Shown here piece after piece: positions 30,230 through 44,250 of a stretch of DNA of 64,000 nt. How positions within the stretch are numbered: the first letter of the stretch is position 1; every line of letters starts with the position of its first letter. The stretch spans positions 129,195,083 to 129,259,082 of the forward strand of contig OX375872.1 of the NCBI GenBank assembly GCA_947359465.1. Reading direction: 5' to 3'. This stretch comes from Metellina segmentata (taxonomy: Eukaryota; Arthropoda; Arachnida; Araneae; Tetragnathidae). The translations under genes were made by a program, and so were the position numbers. The notes under the pieces are model-generated. The model ran no database searches. It was not told the DNA's origin and saw nothing but the letters and a program-made list of their open reading frames with translations.

Positions 30230-31360
30230 ATATGTTGTAGCATAATGTAGTGTTGCCAACAGGACCAGGTGAGGTCATCCTAGTCTTCTGAAGGCAACTG
30301 CATCAATTCTTGTTCTGTGAAACTACAGCTGTAAGCAAGTGCGGAGTGAGAATGGAAATTGCGATTCTGCTCTACGTTTCAAACGTAGAAGTGTCTGTGT
30401 GTAGCTGGTAGGGCTTGAAGCTGAAAAAAAAAGGCGCGTGCAGTTGAATTTGCTGTTTCAACATCTTCAGACACACAAAGCCTATTTTTCTTCAAGAACG
30501 AGATAGTATGTTCGGAGAACATTTTTAAAGCTCTCCGTACCAATCACCATAACTGTTTGGATGGAGTAGATGATGTATGTTTGAGACATAACGTTCCCTG
30601 TAGAATATCTGCGAAAAATTCCCTATGCTTTTCGCTGCGCTTAGATCTGCATTGCATTCATTATTCCACCATGGTGTTCGGTGTTTTCGAAAGGATGGTG
30701 AACTTTTCGCGGGATTGCTGCATTTGTTGAATAACTAAAACCGTATTTAGGTAACGTACTGTAACTAGTGATGCAAAAAACCCGGGAATTTTGGAAGAGG
30801 GGAATAAACACAGGGATTTTGGGGAATAAACCCGGAACTTTGGGGAATATTGAGAATAAACTAAACCAACCATTTTTTCACATTTTGTGGCTTCTTTTGG
30901 TTTGATGCTAAGTAAAATTATAAAGAGAAAACCCCATATATATAAAACTACAACCTGGAAAATTGTTTCAATAAAATTTGAATTTTCTTTTTTGGTGGAA
31001 AATATCGGTTTATTTTTATTGTATAAACAACATCAGCATTTATATCCAAATCCAGATGAATGTTGATGTGATGGTTTTGTTCCGAGACCTAGCAGCAAAA
31101 AATAAGATGAATGTTTGCATCAAAAACAATACTTTTGTAAACATTTCATATTATCTTTTATAAAGCAGTTACAATTTACTCTCTACTTTACTGATGATTC
31201 AATTTGGCACCGGCACTTGTAAGCCTTTAATGAGGGATTAATAGTTGAAGAAAACAACGCAATATCAAGAGGATCTACTTGTAGATTCTGATAGTCCTGG
31301 ATCAATATACATAGTTTCAACGTCCGTTATCAACTCTTGGGATCCCACAATAACTGAAGG
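30230..31360. other. Spacer without a supported gene
   Basis: AT-rich, with a GGGAATAAAC repeat cluster at about 30780-30860. No coding signal that I trust. Confidence 0.4.
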
Positions 31361-31364
31361 TTCA

Positions 31365-31571
31365 TCATCTGCCAAAGAATATATAATTAAAAGACATTAT
31401 TTGGGAGGTTTTAACGCATTTTTCTAAATGCTTCGCCACCTTAGTAGCATTTGGTACAAGATACTTCTTGTGGCAATACCTGCATTTAGCAGTCTTTTTA
31501 TTGCCATGACCAAACTCTGATGTGTAATGACTCCACACTGTTGAAGTTGGTTTTACCATTATCTGGAACAA
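31365..31571 (-). pseudogene. BED-type zinc-finger fragment
   Basis: A minus-strand frame of 68 codons has STVWSHYTSEF, then AKCRYCHKKYLVPNATKVAK and HLEKC. That is the Cys-x2-Cys...His-x3-Cys layout of a BED finger, found at the N-terminus of many hAT transposases and some host chromatin proteins. No downstream transposase domain follows, so it is probably a transposon remnant. Confidence 0.6.
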
Positions 31572-31574
31572 AAA

Positions 31575-32170
31575 TCATTCCATTAGTATGAAATGGAACA
31601 CTAAATTAAATTTTAAATACTTGAGTTCCCAATTAAAAGTTGTCAAAGGTACAAAACAAAGCAGGTTAAAATTCACTAAGATGCTCTTAGCATTGATTGC
31701 ATTATAAGTATTACTTATATAGATTGATCTGAACTCATGAAATTCAATGTTTCTAGTTCATACATGAAACTGTTGAGTAAAAACACCAAAATCAAAATTT
31801 AAAAACAAAATGCTCAGAGTTCCAATAAATATCAAATTAGATTTTTAAATTTCCAACTAAACTTATACATAGTAAATACCTGATTATATGTTGGGAAGAT
31901 AGCTTTATCAATTGCTAATTGAAGTTTTAAAATTAGAATATAATCACATTCAAAGAGCTAGTCAAAGAAACTTATTAATTCACTGGGATATCAATTTGCA
32001 TAAAACGATGACAGTATAAATAAGAAACCGCCAATCCAGAGAATTATTCAAAGGTTCAGAATATATAGTCAGAACTATGCAAAGGTTTGAATGCACACAA
32101 CCCAAGTAGTAAGGTGACGTGATTTATCACGTGAAAAACAGGTCATCTTTTTCAACATGACGTCTTATGA
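31575..32170. other. AT-rich spacer
   Basis: Nothing recognised. Confidence 0.5.
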
Positions 32171-32370
32171 NNNNNNNNNNNNNNNNNNNNNNNNNNNNNN
32201 NNNNNNNNNNNNNNNNNNNNNNNNNNNNNNNNNNNNNNNNNNNNNNNNNNNNNNNNNNNNNNNNNNNNNNNNNNNNNNNNNNNNNNNNNNNNNNNNNNNN
32301 NNNNNNNNNNNNNNNNNNNNNNNNNNNNNNNNNNNNNNNNNNNNNNNNNNNNNNNNNNNNNNNNNNNNNN
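32171..32370. other. Assembly gap of 200 N
   Basis: Exactly 200 undetermined bases. The round length suggests a placeholder, so the true distance is unknown. Confidence 0.99.
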
Positions 32371-34083
<1,713 letters not shown>

Positions 34084-34569
34084 CATTCTCTTTCATTACA
34101 ACAAACAAACTAAAAATCACCACAAATTTACATTAAACTTTCTTTGTGCTCCAACAATCGCCAGTGATGAAACTAAGTTAAATGTTTAGATCTATCTAAA
34201 ACCCAAAGCATTTTGACTTTTCTTTGTTGTAATCTTTAGATTACATTCGCTTGCATTAAATTAAAACTATTTTGTGCTCCATTTTGATATTCCCACATTG
34301 TAGTCTTCTTTTTTACTTAAAACACTCAAGAAATTCTTCTTGAGAAAATTCGGCACGAACTTTTAGAATGGGAAGAGAGCCCTTTTTCTAAATACTAAAA
34401 TTGAGTTTGCGCCTTCCTGTTGAGAAATAGAAGTGGTATTTCAGGACCGGAAATTTCTTCGTTTTTAGAAGTGAGGGCTTGTTTGATCCGTCACCTGAAA
34501 AAAAAAATTCGATTATCACAATTTTATAAAAAACAATTAAAGGTTGCATAATCTCTATAAAGATTATGC

Positions 34570-35015
34570 ATAGTCACATTTATGGATATTACGGATATTA
34601 TAGAGTCACTTTTGTGAATGTTTAATGCACATTCACTTTCATGAATATTCAGTTCATATTCTCGTTCATAATGTTACAGATTCACTTATGAATATGAATG
34701 TTCAATATACATTCAGTCATGGGTGTTATAGACTGACTTATGAATTTGAATGTTCAGTGAATTTCCTCATCCATAATATTATAGATTAACTTATGAATAT
34801 AAATGTTCAATGGATATTATAATTCAGTCATGGATATAATAGATTCACTTATGTAAATGTCCAACACACATTTATGAATATTATAGATTCATGTGAATGG
34901 TCAATGGACATTTATGAATATTATAGATTTATTTATGCAAATTCCAAGCGTATTCTCATTAATTGACATTAGATTCATTTATACGAATGTTCACTGCACA
35001 TTCATTTGTGTGAAT
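34570..35015. repeat. Degenerate tandem array, about 65-75 bp units
   Basis: Roughly seven copies of a unit containing ATTATAGATTCACTTATGAA and AATGTTCA..CATTCA. AT-rich and strongly diverged. Confidence 0.8.
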
Positions 35016-35019
35016 CTAT

Positions 35020-35705
35020 ATTTATAATAAACAATTCTGTGTTTGAAGATGGTAAAAGCAAAGGTATGCATTTTTAAACTTTAGATTTTTGCCTGTCTTC
35101 GAGCATTTTTTTGTGTCGAGGTAGGTATACCTATACTTTTCATAAGTATTTAGTTTAACAATAAAAGAGATCAACAAGCTTGGGTTGTATTTAAGTTGAT
35201 TTCATGGATAGTTGCTTTTAAAATGGAAGACAATAATACTCTGACCATAGTTAAGAGACTATTATGACCCTATTGTATCGATTTAATTTGTCAATTTTGC
35301 ATTCCTTGAGGTTGGCGACTATTTGTGTAAGCCCGGGAGCATAAAGTGCTTTAAACCGCGACGTACGCCGCATAACAAACAAAGTCTTTGCAGAATACTT
35401 TTTCCTTAATTTTACCAAAATTTTGGCCTTTTTTTCAATTATAAGTTACGATGTTCTGTAATGTAAAGCGCGCTCCTTGCCACACTTTGTTTTCTTCTCT
35501 AGCTACGGAACAACCTCCCTACACCGCCCCAAATTACCACAAACACTTTATAAATAACACATCTTCTATGTCAATGACGAAGTATTTAACTTCAAAAGTT
35601 ATCAACAGAATTGCAAATTCTGAAAGTATGCCTTGGTTTTAAATAAAGTAAGTTGATTAATTTTGATGTTTTATTATAAATACATGTAATACATGTTTAG
35701 CCAAG
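35020..35705. other. Spacer without a supported gene
   Basis: AT-rich. A 63-codon open frame at 35451-35642 has no recognisable features. Confidence 0.4.
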
Positions 35706-35710
35706 TTTTA

Positions 35711-35993
35711 CGGTCACGGAAGAGAGAGATACAGCCAGGGAGGAATCGAACCTATGCCACCGCCTATAACTCGCAGTGGCCAAACTCACCGAGCCACGGT
35801 GACCACAGAAGAGGGAAATACACCCAGGTAAATTAGACGAACCGAACCGCCCCCCCCCCTACAGCCCGCAATGGGCAAACCCACTGAGCCATGGCCAACA
35901 CGGAAGAGAGAAATACACCCAGGGTAAATTAGACGAACCGAACAGGCGCCACCTACAGTCCGCAATGGGTTAACCCACTGAGCCACGACGAGA
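35711..35993 (-). repeat. Tandem trimer of a tRNA-like SINE head
   Basis: Three head-to-tail units (about 35711-35803, 35804-35897, 35898-35993) read on the minus strand. Each has TGGCTCAGTGGG-like A-box and GGTTCG-type B-box sequences, then GGGTGTATTTCTCTCTTC. A fourth, separate unit lies at 36322-36420. Confidence 0.85.
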
Positions 35994-36008
35994 CAGAAGG
36001 GTATGAAG

Positions 36009-36321
36009 GTATTAGAACTAACATCGCACTGGACCAAAAGGATGGGTTACCGGAGACGGTGCGGGATCAATCCCGAAGGGAAAAATTCGAGGACGACACC
36101 TCGTCATTTCGAACTACGGTCAGATGACGAGGTTAACATTTGAGCTGGCACCCCACTCTCTAAATTTCCACACCATGCCAGCTTGATGACATTTGAGACC
36201 ACTACAGATTTAACGTGCACCAGCTCCCCACGAACACGGAGGTTTTGGGTTGGACCGAGTCACGAACTTTCAACCCTCCGGAAGCTAATTCTCAACTCAA
36301 CCAACCCGACTACCGCGGCTC
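36009..36321 (-). mobile_element. tRNA-derived SINE, near full length
   Basis: Long minus-strand copy. The plus strand shows the tail variant (TAGAACTAACATCGCACTGG), the GATCAATCCCGAAGGG block and GAGCTGGCACCCCACTCTCT. The tRNA-like head lies near 36250-36320. It abuts another tRNA-like unit at 36322-36420. Confidence 0.8.
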
Positions 36322-36420
36322 CTCGACAGAGAAAAGAGAAATACACCCGGGGTAAGCTAGAGGAATCGAACCTGCGCCGCCTGCAGCCCGCAGTGGGCAA
36401 ATGAACTGAGCCGCGGCGGC
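36322..36420 (-). repeat. Fourth tRNA-like unit, related to the 35.7-36.0 kb trimer
   Basis: The minus strand reads GCGGCTCAGT (A box) and GGTTCGATTCC (exact B box), followed by CCCCGGGTGTATTTCTCTTT. Confidence 0.85.
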
Positions 36421-36424
36421 CCCC

Positions 36425-37290
36425 TCCCAAGCCGAAGGAGCCTCCAAATGAGAAAATCAATAGCCACAGTAGCAAACTCGCGATACAACCCCAAGGAGCG
36501 CTCTCGGTAAACGATACTCAAAAACCTAACCCGAAAGGGCGCATAAAAATGGGGCGATCAATAAATAATATTTCCGCCCCACAAGCAGCCGAAGGCACCT
36601 CGGACTCGCCATAAAATCCGTCGCGTCAAAAAATAAACAGCGTCCCGTAATTGCAGCCGCTAAGAGAGCGCCTCCTCAATGTTAATTGAGACGGTTGTGC
36701 TTTGTGAAAAGACAAGGCAGCGCTCTCCTCTTCCGAGGAGCGAGTGATAAAAATAACGATAAATCAAACATCTCCTACTCTCCAAATCCACGTCGAGAGA
36801 AACCGCCAAATCGCTAATAAGGGGCAGAGGGCGGCGAGCTTCTTTAAAAGCATTTAGCAGTTCCCTCTCTTTCCTTAAATATTCGGAATGGCTGGGGCAC
36901 TTGTTGTAGAAATAATCGAGCCTTTTGGAGTGTGTGTCTGCGTGTGTGCTTGGTAAACAGATTCATAAGAGATCGCACACCAAATACAAACAGAGCTCGG
37001 CTTCCACTGATAACTGGGTTAGGTAAACAGAAAGAACACTGATAGAATGCTTGTGGTGGAAAGAGTTTCCGAGCGCCACACTGCGGCGTAATAAATTGTG
37101 CGGACGAATGCGGCGTCAATATTTGCTTCGGCATTAAGTCTTTATTATGGAATTCCCCTCCATCGACATTGTTTACGTCTGTCATGTCAGTTGCTGCTGG
37201 AATCGCTCGCCTGTTGGCCGGCACCTCGGCGGGCAGTGGCCGGGGTCAGGTCGCGCTGGATTTGCTGTCTTGCTTGCGTAATAGCGGTAA
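36425..37290. other. GC-richer non-repetitive island
   Basis: Unlike its AT-rich surroundings and not obviously repetitive. Short open frames exist on both strands (for example 37098-37301) but none shows protein character. A candidate regulatory or conserved block, by inference only. Confidence 0.35.
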
Positions 37291-39090
37291 TGGAATTCTG
37301 AGTGCTTTTGTTTGTGGTGAGCTATCGCGAGGGGTCTTGCAGTCTGCCTGACGCTAAATAGCAGTAGTGAAAACTTTGGAAACTCTTGTTTGTGGTGAGC
37401 TGCCTGACACTAAAGAGCGGTAATGAAATTTTGAATACCTTTGTGGCGAGCAGTCATCTACTTGGCACTAAATAACGGTGATGAAAGTCCGAATACCTTT
37501 GTTTGTGGTGAGCTGCCGTTTGGCATCTTACAGTCTACCTGACACTAAATAGCAGTAATGAAAATTTTGAAAACTCGTGTTTGTGGTTAGCTACCTGTCA
37601 CCAAATAGCGGTAATGAAATTTTGAGTGCCTTTGTGGTGTGAGATGCCATCTACTTGACACTAAATAGTGGTAATGAAAGTTTGATTACTTTTGTTTGTG
37701 GTGAGCTGTCACAAGATATTATTCAGTCTGCCGGACACTAAATAGCACTAATGCAATTTTTGAATACTCTTGTTCGTGAAGTACTGCCTTATACTAAATA
37801 GTGGTAATGAAAGTTTGAATACTTTTGTTTGTATTGAGAGCTGTACATGGGTATGCAGTCTGTTGGACACTAAATACAAGCTGCCGTGAAAATTCCAATA
37901 TTTTTTTTGTGTGATTTGCAGTCACTAGGTATCATTCAGTCTTCGCGACACTGAATAGTGGTAGTATATTGTTGAATATTTTTTTTTGTGGTGAGCTGCC
38001 ATAAAGTATAGTCTTCCTGACTTTAAATAATGCTAATGGAATTTGAAATACTTTCGTTTGTGGCGAGCTTTCACACGATATCATTTTGCGTGTCTGCCGG
38101 ACAATAAATAGACATTTTAAATGCATTTGTTTGTAGTGATTTCTCACAAGTTATTCAGTCTTCGTAATACTAAATAGCGGTAGTGAAATTTTGAATAAGT
38201 TTGTAGTGGGGGATATCATAAGGATAAACTGCTTAGTGAAATTGTGACTACTTTTATTTGTAATGAGCAGTACAAGATATAAAAACGGCATAACACTGTA
38301 TAGCGATAGTGAAATTTTGAATAATTTCATTTGTGGTGAGCTATTATAAGGATACATTAGTACTGTCTGCTTGACTATGAATAGTGTTAATGAAAATTTG
38401 AATAGTTTTTTGATGAGCTGTCACGGGGATAACAGGCTGCTTGACTGCAAATGGCGGTAATGAAATTTTTAATTGCTTTATTTGTGATGATCTATCACAA
38501 GGTATATAGTCTGCCTAACACTAAATTATGGTATCGAAATCTTCGATATTTTTGTCTATGTTGAGCTATCTCAAGGATACCTTAATAATATTTGACTGAC
38601 ACTACACTGCTGAAAAGAAAATTTGAATAGTTTTAGGATCTGTCACAAGGATAATGATATGTTTGACACTAAATGGTGGTAATGAAATTTTGACTTGTTT
38701 TATTTGTGATGTGCTGTCACAAGGACATCCTAATCTGCTTGATATTAAATAGCGGTAATAAAAATTTCAATAGCTTTATGAAAAGCTGTCACAAAAATAA
38801 CAGTCTACATGACGCTAAGTAGCGTAGTGAAATTTTGTTCAGTTTTTTTTTTTGCGATGAGCTATCGCAAGGTATTATACACAGCCTGCCAAACACTAAA
38901 TAGTGGTATGAAGTTTGAAGTACTTTTGTTTGTGGTAAGCTGCAACCTGCCTGATGATATTTGACATGAGTTGTCACAAAAATATCATGCGGTGTGTTTG
39001 ACTCTAAAGCCGCATTAACTGTTTTCAGCAGTTTTGTGATATGTACTGTCACAAGGATATCCTAGTCTGTTTGACACTGTGATCAACGTT
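37290..39090. repeat. Degenerate minisatellite, about 55-85 bp units, roughly 25 copies
   Basis: Each unit has GACACTAAATAGCGGTAATG, then AATTTTGAATACTTTTGTTT, GTGGTGAGCTGTCACAAGG and a variable CAGTCTGCCT part. The unit next to the 36.4-37.3 kb island (near 37300-37350) has more G/C than the later ones. Confidence 0.9.
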
Positions 39091-40260
39091 TGAGTGCACG
39101 AGGATTAATTTGATCACTTTTAAGTACTGATGTGTTCAAGTAAATCACACCCAAAAATACGCAGCTGTCACTAACATAATCTTGGAGACTCCTAGAAAGA
39201 CTGTGTAGAACCACGATTGTACTTTTGCCTTCATCTGCGCATAATCTTCTAATCCATTCCTTTTACTTGATGTAGTTTGTCTTGTGCTTGGCACAGCTTA
39301 GCCAAATATGTTCCTTGTGCCATAAAACCCAAACAGCCACCGCAATAGGACAATTAACCGTATACGTTGCTTATCATAATTGCATGATTATTAACTGTAT
39401 ACGTTAAACATTCTTTCCGTTTTCTAATATGCAGTTTGGTTTGTTTTCTAAGGTCAACGTTTGACTACACGAGAGCTAATCTGATCACTTTTAACTCTTC
39501 GAATGGTTTCTACTAGGTATCTCGTCCATCAAGATCTGACTAATTTTTTTAATGCTCATCAAGATCTCTAAATTTTGCATGTTGATGACGAGATATCTCG
39601 TCATTATTATTATTATGATCAGATCAAGATATGATCATTTTTCCTCTAATGACGAGTTACCTCGTTGATTCAACCTCCAGGAGGGCTAAGTAATAAAGCA
39701 TTCAAGTAACTCCCAAAAAGATACCCAGCTGTCACTAATTTAATCTTGACTACTGCTAGAAACATAGTGGAGAACCAACATTCACTTCTATTTCACCCAT
39801 ATAATCTTTTCCTCCATTTCCTCCATATTTTTTACTTGATGTTTGCTTTGCATTTGGCGTAGTTTGGCCAAATGGCCGAATATGTTCTTTGCTCGATAGA
39901 ACCCATCCATCGTAACATGACGATTAACTGTATACGATGTTGATCATAATATTGTATGATTATAAACTGCGTACGCTAAACATTCTTTGCATTGGCTAAT
40001 ATGCAGTTTGGCGTGGTTTCGAAGGCCATTTTAGCTTTCAAGGGTTAATTTGGCCATTTTTAAGCAGCAACGCGCTCAAGTAAATCACATCCAAAAAGAT
40101 ACTCAGCTGTCACTAAATCTTGACAACTGCTAGAAATGTTGTGGAGAACAAAGATTCACTTCTGTTTCTCCTTTATAATCTTTTAATCCATTCCATCCAT
40201 TGTTTTTATTTTATGTTGTTTGCCTTGCGCTTGGCGCAGATTGCGCAATAAAAAAAAGCA
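39090..40260. repeat. Tandem array of a ~375-bp unit, about three copies
   Basis: The anchor CAGCTGTCACTAA occurs at 39162, 39726 and 40104. Spacings are 564 and 378 bp. The longer one is explained by a 191-bp TTAA-flanked insertion at 39495-39685. Each unit includes a CTTGGC.CAG..T.GCCAAAT motif and a GTATACG.T...ATCATAAT block. Confidence 0.88.
39495..39685. mobile_element. piggyBac-like MITE with palindromic core
   Basis: TTAA at 39491-39494 and CTAA at 39686-39689 flank an insert that begins CTCTTCGAATGG and ends CCTCCAGGAGGG. The core has GACGAGATATCTCGTC. The sister tandem units at 39110 and 40060 lack the insert at the matching TTTTTAAG position, which gives empty sites. Confidence 0.82.
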
Positions 40261-40264
40261 ACCA

Positions 40265-41465
40265 TCCATTCTTCAGGCTCCATCCCATTTTTGGAATTCA
40301 GTTGCTCCAACGCGAATGCTTGGGATTCTTCGGGATTAGCAAGCTGTCTTCACAGAAAAAGATCTACAGTTGTCAGAACCACCACGGCGAGCAGTGTTTG
40401 CGCACCCGTGTTTCATCCATTTAATCCTACACCTCCAGATTAACTTACTGAAAACGCAAAAATGCTCCTGATGTTTGACGAGTAGGTATCTTAAGTTTCC
40501 CGAATAAGAAACTCGACGAGGAAGAAAAAAAAAAGGTAGGCGTAAGCGCCTAATTTCGACATCCCATCCAGTGATACAGCCTCCGCTGTGTACACGTCTT
40601 CATTCATACGAAACTCGTTCCCTCACCTCAATCAGCGAGCGAAAATTAAAAATAAAACCAAGAACAGTAAAACAGAGATGGCAGAGCCAACTGCCGTATC
40701 GTAGGATGGTAGGGGTGCTGTAGGTAGAGCAAAGCAAACAGTCTTCGAGTTCCTCTGACAGCTGATGAGACCTGTTTCGCCTTCAATTTAATCTGGCGTT
40801 AATACGCTGCCCCAGCTATCAGCGGGCGTCTATCATTAGACTGGGGTTATACACGGGGAAAGGGGGGTTATATTTTCATACCTCACTTAGGCTGCCCCTA
40901 TTTAGACAGCCTCCTGCATCCCGCTGTCAGCGAAGACGGAAAATCGGGAAGGAAAAAAACTGGGTTGTTAGCCCTACCTTCGGCTATTAGATTATTATTG
41001 TTGCAGACAATGCGTTAGATTCAGTGGCAAGACATTTTGACAAGCGCAACTTGAGAGCGTGTTTGGAGGGTCTAAGGTCAAGCTACGCCTTTTGTAGGAA
41101 CAACGAGCTTAGGGTAGGAAATACTGCAGTGAGAGGTCTCCCCGTGTGTAGTTTTTATTTGTTGTTTTTGAAAACACAGCTTTTGTTTCTCCTTGTACAT
41201 CCTATAGATGTACGTGTGAGGAATTTGGAAGACATCTCAATTCATCGACCCGTTCAGAAGGATCGGTGGCTTGAAGTTGCTCAATACAGGGGTTGGTTTG
41301 TGTGTCAATCTAGCGGAGATTCACCACTTGGAAAACTCTTTATTATTTAATAGGAATATAAGTTAGGATTTATGAGATGTTGCAGTGAAACCCCCTCTTT
41401 TTAATGATGATTAACAACACAAATTTAACCTATCAAGTGTTTTTGACGATATCTTGTCTATTAGG
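40265..41465. other. GC-richer island (about 40.5-41.0 kb) and spacer
   Basis: Non-repetitive sequence with some homeodomain-like and E-box strings (for example CAGCTG near 40759). A 108-codon open frame at 41024-41350 starts at GTG and shows no recognisable domain. Confidence 0.3.
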
Positions 41466-41722
41466 ATAGGTAGGTATTTAAAATTAACGTCGCCCTGGAG
41501 CAATACAACGGGCTCTTGCAGACGGTCCTGGATCAAACCTGAGTGAGAATATCCGAGGACAACACCTCGCAATTTTGAGCCGCAGTCAGATGACGAGGTC
41601 ACCCCACTCTCCAAATTTCCGCATCACGCCGATGTGAGGACACGCCAGATTTAACTTGCACCAGCCCCCATTGTACACGACGGTCTTTAGTTGGATTCGA
41701 ACTCTCAACTCTCCGCCTTGTC
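41466..41722 (-). mobile_element. tRNA-derived SINE copy
   Basis: Minus-strand copy. On the plus strand it runs from AAATTAACGTCGCCCTGGAG to GATTCGAACTCTCAACTCTC, the latter being the tRNA-like head. It has replaced the left end of a piggyBac-like MITE. Confidence 0.85.
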
Positions 41723-41902
41723 TATCAAGATTTTACCAATTTTGCCAATGACGAGACACCTCGGCATCCAGATGCTGACTATTTCTCGATGATGATGAAA
41801 TCAAGATCTGGTGAGTTTTCTTCCAATGACGAGATATCTCGTCCATCAAAATCTGGCCAGTTTCGCTAATGACGATGTACCTCACTGAAACGACCAACAG
41901 GA
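41723..41902. mobile_element. piggyBac-like MITE, left end lost
   Basis: Contains the core palindrome twice in exact or near form (TGACGAGATATCTCGTCCAT near 41835) and ends AACAGGAGGG at about 41902, followed by a mutated TTAA. Confidence 0.7.
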
Positions 41903-41994
41903 GGGTGAAATAAGTACACATATTTATTTTGAGTTAGTTGAAGTAAAAGCTATTTAAATAGACTACATTATTTACCTAGTACAGCCAGAATATT

Positions 41995-42535
41995 AACAAC
42001 GGTAGTGCTAATGGACTTCTAGAAGGAGTCAGAAATTATTTTGACAATTTCTATCGGAGACTTCTAGAAAGGAGTCAGATGTTATTTTAACAATTTTAAA
42101 CGGCAGCGTTTAGGAAAGAGTAATTATTTTTACCAATTGAAACAGATGACGTTTTGATGGAGTCAGAAATTACTAAACAAATTTAAAATGTGCGTTCAGG
42201 AAGGAGTCAGACAATATTTTAGCAATTTTAAATGATAACTTTTAAATAGAGTCAGAACTTATTTAACAATTTCAAAGGGTGGCGTTTAGGAGTCAGACAG
42301 TATTTTAGAAATTTTAAAAGATGACTTCTAGAACGAGCCAAAAATTATTTAACAGTTTAAAAATGCGGTACATCTAGGAAGGAGTCGCAAATTATCTAAG
42401 CAATTTTTAACGGTGACCCTTAAGTAGTCGGATGTTACTTCAAAAATTAAAAAAAAGTTGACGTTCAGGAATAAGATATCCTTTAAAAAATTAAAAATGG
42501 TGAATTTTAGAAAGGAGCCAGAAAAATTACTTTAG
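41995..42535. repeat. Degenerate ~60-bp tandem array, about nine copies
   Basis: The unit is roughly GACTTCTAGAAAGGAGTCAG followed by a run like ATTATTTTAACAATTTTAAA. Confidence 0.85.
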
Positions 42536-42544
42536 GTCGTGCTT

Positions 42545-44250
42545 GACTTTCCATATGGTTTCGACGAACTGTCTCGTCCAAGAGCTGGTAAATTTTGCTA
42601 AAACGAGGCAACCTTCGAGACAAAACTATCCTATTATTACCCCAAAACTGTCCAAGGGGAGTAAAGATACAAGAAAGAAAAATAAATTGTTCCTTGCCTA
42701 GAACTGGTATCAGTTCGGAAAAAGTTTAGCATCAGCCACTATACGAAGATAAACCATCAGAATGGGTAACTATTACGAAGCTATAATTATAAATACCATA
42801 GCACAACTACGAAGTCCTTCGGTCATGTTTCAGCAACCTAGGAAGAGTATTTTAAAATAAATGCTTCATTTTTAAAAAAGTTTATGTTATCACGAATAAT
42901 GCGTTAAAGAAGACTCTACCCTCAAATTTCGAAAAAAAAAATTAAAGAAGTGCTTTTTGGTTTATTGGATATTCCGATATTGGAGTCGAAGGAAATTGCT
43001 AACAGCTGCTTTTTACTTTTATTTGACCTTCCAACTACATAATCGACTGCCAAACATTTTATCATCTGCAACTTCCATTGGGGTTTCAGCTTCCATGGAA
43101 ATCTCCATTTATGCAACATTATAGCCACACATATTTATAGCTTAACATATTTATATCTACCAATGATAATCCCAAGCATTTTAAATGCCCTTGAAGTGTA
43201 GACTCCTGGTGTTTCTATCAATCGGCGAAAGCTAAAGTGCAAAATCCTGGTCCTCATGTAAAACGTGTTGACATCATTGAAGGAAACACATTGAAGAAAA
43301 TAGCGCTAAATTTCGTCGCATACGTATCTCTATCAAAAAAAGGCTCGTTTACGCAAAAAAATAGCTGTAGAAACAAACGAAGGTGATACATATAATGCTG
43401 GTTTATTTTAAAGTAGCATTGATTCAATAAAATATTTTATTTTAGTTTATTAAACAAGAAATGTGTAATTTTTCAATGAATTATCACAAATCACTCAGTT
43501 GTCATTAGAGACAAAACTGACTTTAAAAAAAAGTATATACGAGTTTATTGCAAAAACTCTAGTCTTGATAAGGGTCTTTATGTAATAGAAATTACTAAAA
43601 AATATTGTATTTGCAAAAGGTAAGTTGTTTTTATTAATCTATGGTTGTATGTTTTACTCAAAATGCAATTTTTCAAAATCAGTTTTTTGCAATTTTGTGA
43701 AAGTTTAAAGTACTAAGGCTTTTTGATATATGCACTTAGAGTTAAACTGTTAATATTTTTTAGATCTTGAATAACTATTTAACAGACACAGGGAGAGCTT
43801 TCTTGCATAAATAGTTCAGAAAAATCTATAAAAATTAATAAACATAAAAAATGGAAATTTTTATAGAAATTTAATATATAATGAGTCAAATATTGTTTTT
43901 AACGAAAACTCGTAAATAAATTTTAGAAAATCTCTCTCTTGGTATTTTGAATTTTCTATTACAATATTGTAGAAATTTATTTTATACAAAAATACTGAAA
44001 ATTGACAGATGAGTAGGGTTTATAAAAAGTGTGTATATCGGCTTACAAAACACATTAAAATCGTAATATAAAATATAATTGCAAATAAAAACTAAATTTT
44101 TTATTGATTATTGCGCAAAAATATGTCCTTAATTATCACTAAAAAATAGGTTATGTATAAAGAATAATAAGAATTTGGGTTTTTCCTTACGGGTCTCCCT
44201 TAACGGTAATTAATTTAACGATAAATGTACTACCCGCAGTAGGACGAAAA
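42545..44250. other. AT-rich spacer with a degraded MITE end at its start
   Basis: A worn palindrome-type fragment lies at about 42555-42625 (CGACGAACTGTCTCGTCC). The rest is featureless AT-rich DNA. Confidence 0.45.

Noticed and set aside
41024..41350. 108-codon frame
   Set aside because: It starts at GTG rather than ATG, has no motif, and lies in an island edge without splice support.
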